64,000 bases of DNA, taken from Acidobacteriota bacterium (GTDB taxonomy: Bacteria; Acidobacteriota; Terriglobia; Bryobacterales; Bryobacteraceae). The position numbers were made by a program, and so were the translations under genes. The number at the start of each line of letters is the position of its first letter. The stretch's first letter is position 1. The stretch lies in assembly GCA_025354885.1 (NCBI GenBank), contig JANXLY010000375.1, positions 1 to 64,000 of the forward strand. Reading direction: 5' to 3'. Below the pieces are notes generated by a model, which saw nothing but the letters and a program-made list of their open reading frames with translations, did no database searches and was not told where the DNA came from. This document shows positions 63,196 through 64,000 of this stretch, piece by piece.

Positions 63196-63981
63196 CTACT
63201 TGAGTTGGGCGATTTCAAAATGCATACCGTCCCGGCGCTGGAAGTGGCCGCCCCAATAGAAGCCGTTGCTGTTTGCAATCGAGACGAGCTCGCGGACGGA
63301 GCCTTTTTGGCCGATGCGAGCTGGTTCGACACTAAGACCGTTGAAGGCCATGTTGATGTCGAAGGCGGTGCCGAAGGAGTGGTTACTCAGCTGAGTGGTG
63401 CTGCCGCGAACGAAGCGGGGAACGAAGGAGCCGCCCCAGGTGAGGACTCGATCAAGGATACCTGCTTTTTCCCAAGCAGCCCAGAGGGTGGTCATCTGGC
63501 TGACCGCATTTTTGTTGAACCAGATCCTGCCGTCGTGCGGGGCAGCTGAGGCGCCTAGTAACTGAGGGATGATTGCAGCGACTATATTGTCCCGTTGCCA
63601 TGTATCGGTTATGAGGATGTTTTCAGGATTGCCGGGGATTGGCTTTGATATGTACGCGAAGGTTCCGAAGATTTTTTGACGCGCAGCATTAGAGGCCAAG
63701 GGCTCGAAGCCGGGTGGTGCAGGGAAGTTTGGGCCATTGGGTGTGGTGTCGTCGGGATCGGTGACGATTTCAAAGCCGAGGCGCATGGCAGTGCCGTAAG
63801 TCTGATTGCCGACTGTGCCGTCGGGATCGAGAGCATTGTGTTTCTGAAAGTCGATGGTGGCTTCGTTTGTTTCTTCGGTAAAGTTGCCATCCGCAGGGCC
63901 TGGTTGGAAGCTTTGTCCGATGAGGAAAAGCTGCCAGCGCGTGACGTCGGGGCCGGTTTGGGCGAGTTTTAGAGTTCGCAT
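63196..63981 (-). CDS. Peptidoglycan-binding M15-type D,D-peptidase / endolysin-like protein
   Basis: A 261-residue protein. Residues 1-72 form a PG_binding_1 repeat ([45 protein letters not shown]). Residues 160-261 form an M15 (VanY/L-alanyl-D-glutamate peptidase-like) domain: [12 protein letters not shown] (His and Asp zinc ligands) and [10 protein letters not shown] (third ligand). There is no signal peptide, as in phage endolysins and contractile-tail lysozymes. A good ribosome site (GAAAGGA) lies eight to nine bases before ATG 63981. No phage structural genes are in view, but the window ends here. It may be a domesticated lysin or released by another route. Confidence 0.85.
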   Translation of the reverse strand: MRTLKLAQTGPDVTRWQLFLIGQSFQPGPADGNFTEETNEATIDFQKHNALDPDGTVGNQTYGTAMRLGFEIVTDPDDTTPNGPNFPAPPGFEPLASNAARQKIFGTFAYISKPIPGNPENILITDTWQRDNIVAAIIPQLLGASAAPHDGRIWFNKNAVSQMTTLWAAWEKAGILDRVLTWGGSFVPRFVRGSTTQLSNHSFGTAFDINMAFNGLSVEPARIGQKGSVRELVSIANSNGFYWGGHFQRRDGMHFEIAQLK

Positions 63982-64000
63982 GAGTGTAATCCTTTCTTTC

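Noticed and set aside
63102-63332. An N-terminal extension of the chemoreceptor
   Set aside because: Ser/Ala-rich translation without homology; TM1 should be at the N-terminus, and the region is the gap to the M15 gene.
1-64000. tRNA, rRNA, tmRNA or known riboswitch genes
   Set aside because: I looked through the gene-free gaps and found no cloverleaf, T-box or conserved riboswitch core; short or divergent ones could have been missed by eye.

Overview
The window looks like a chromosomal segment of a soil-type Acidobacteriota, most likely the Bryobacteraceae/Solibacter group. The evidence is a TIGR03437-type Solibacter C-terminal domain on a large secreted protein, a PadR regulator coupled to an ADOP-type (acidobacterial duplicated orphan) permease, an Oar-like TonB-dependent receptor with a carboxypeptidase-regulatory N-terminus, several secreted or cytoplasmic DinB proteins, Ser/Thr kinases with C-terminal PEGA domains, a PEP-CTERM fragment, and many Tat-type signals (RRSF/RRLL). 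This is inferred from gene content only; there is no rRNA or tRNA in the window.

Layout. 1-1155 is decayed sequence: a beheaded PEP-CTERM protein and a frameshifted IS1380-type transposase. 1194-6855 holds an M16 peptidase pair and a large secreted protein. 6831-9752 holds a BstA/DinB protein divergent from a peroxiredoxin with an in-frame UGA at the peroxidatic position (probable selenoprotein), an ABC ATPase and a sialidase. 9786-16353 has a Spy-like protein, then a tightly packed minus-strand run: HU, M50 protease, two glycosyltransferases, prepilin peptidase, uppS, cdsA and an O-methyltransferase. 16543-21273 carries a secreted protein, a candidate small RNA, an amino-acid permease, folD, coaE and an HtrA protease. 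21293-25396 is a damaged sugar-type locus: frameshifted LacI regulator, beheaded permease, lipoprotein, beheaded ROK kinase, intact SIS isomerase. 25434-34979 has a three-repeat secreted protein, MarR, DksA preceded by an 11-nt minisatellite, a membrane protein, a PEGA kinase, a sulfite oxidase-cytochrome c fusion, a VanZ-like protein, DinB and a small protein.

35340-40706 is PadR, an ADOP permease broken by a 70-nt duplication, an esterase/SMP-30 fusion and a secreted DinB. 40696-47476 has a ferredoxin divergent from an argS-trpC-trpF-trpB-trpA-chorismate mutase-tyrA run, an aromatic amino-acid operon. A TonB-dependent receptor follows, then a minus-strand aroC-def-fmt-argJ-hypothetical operon. 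54921-59957 (minus) is a gutted kinase, a cyclase-family hydrolase, a hybrid histidine kinase with an ethylene-receptor-like membrane domain, and a sulfatase. 59965-63981 has a secreted amidohydrolase, a chemoreceptor and a peptidoglycan-binding M15 peptidase.

Most notable: the probable selenocysteine peroxiredoxin with a SECIS-like hairpin and mirrored promoters; the hybrid kinase keeping all four tested ethylene/copper-site residues at one constant offset; the ADOP permease whose reading frame would be exactly restored by loss of one repeat copy; a ~97-nt candidate sRNA with a promoter, a C-rich loop and a terminator; and a replacement that beheaded two divergent genes at once. All calls come from reading the sequence; no database search was run.
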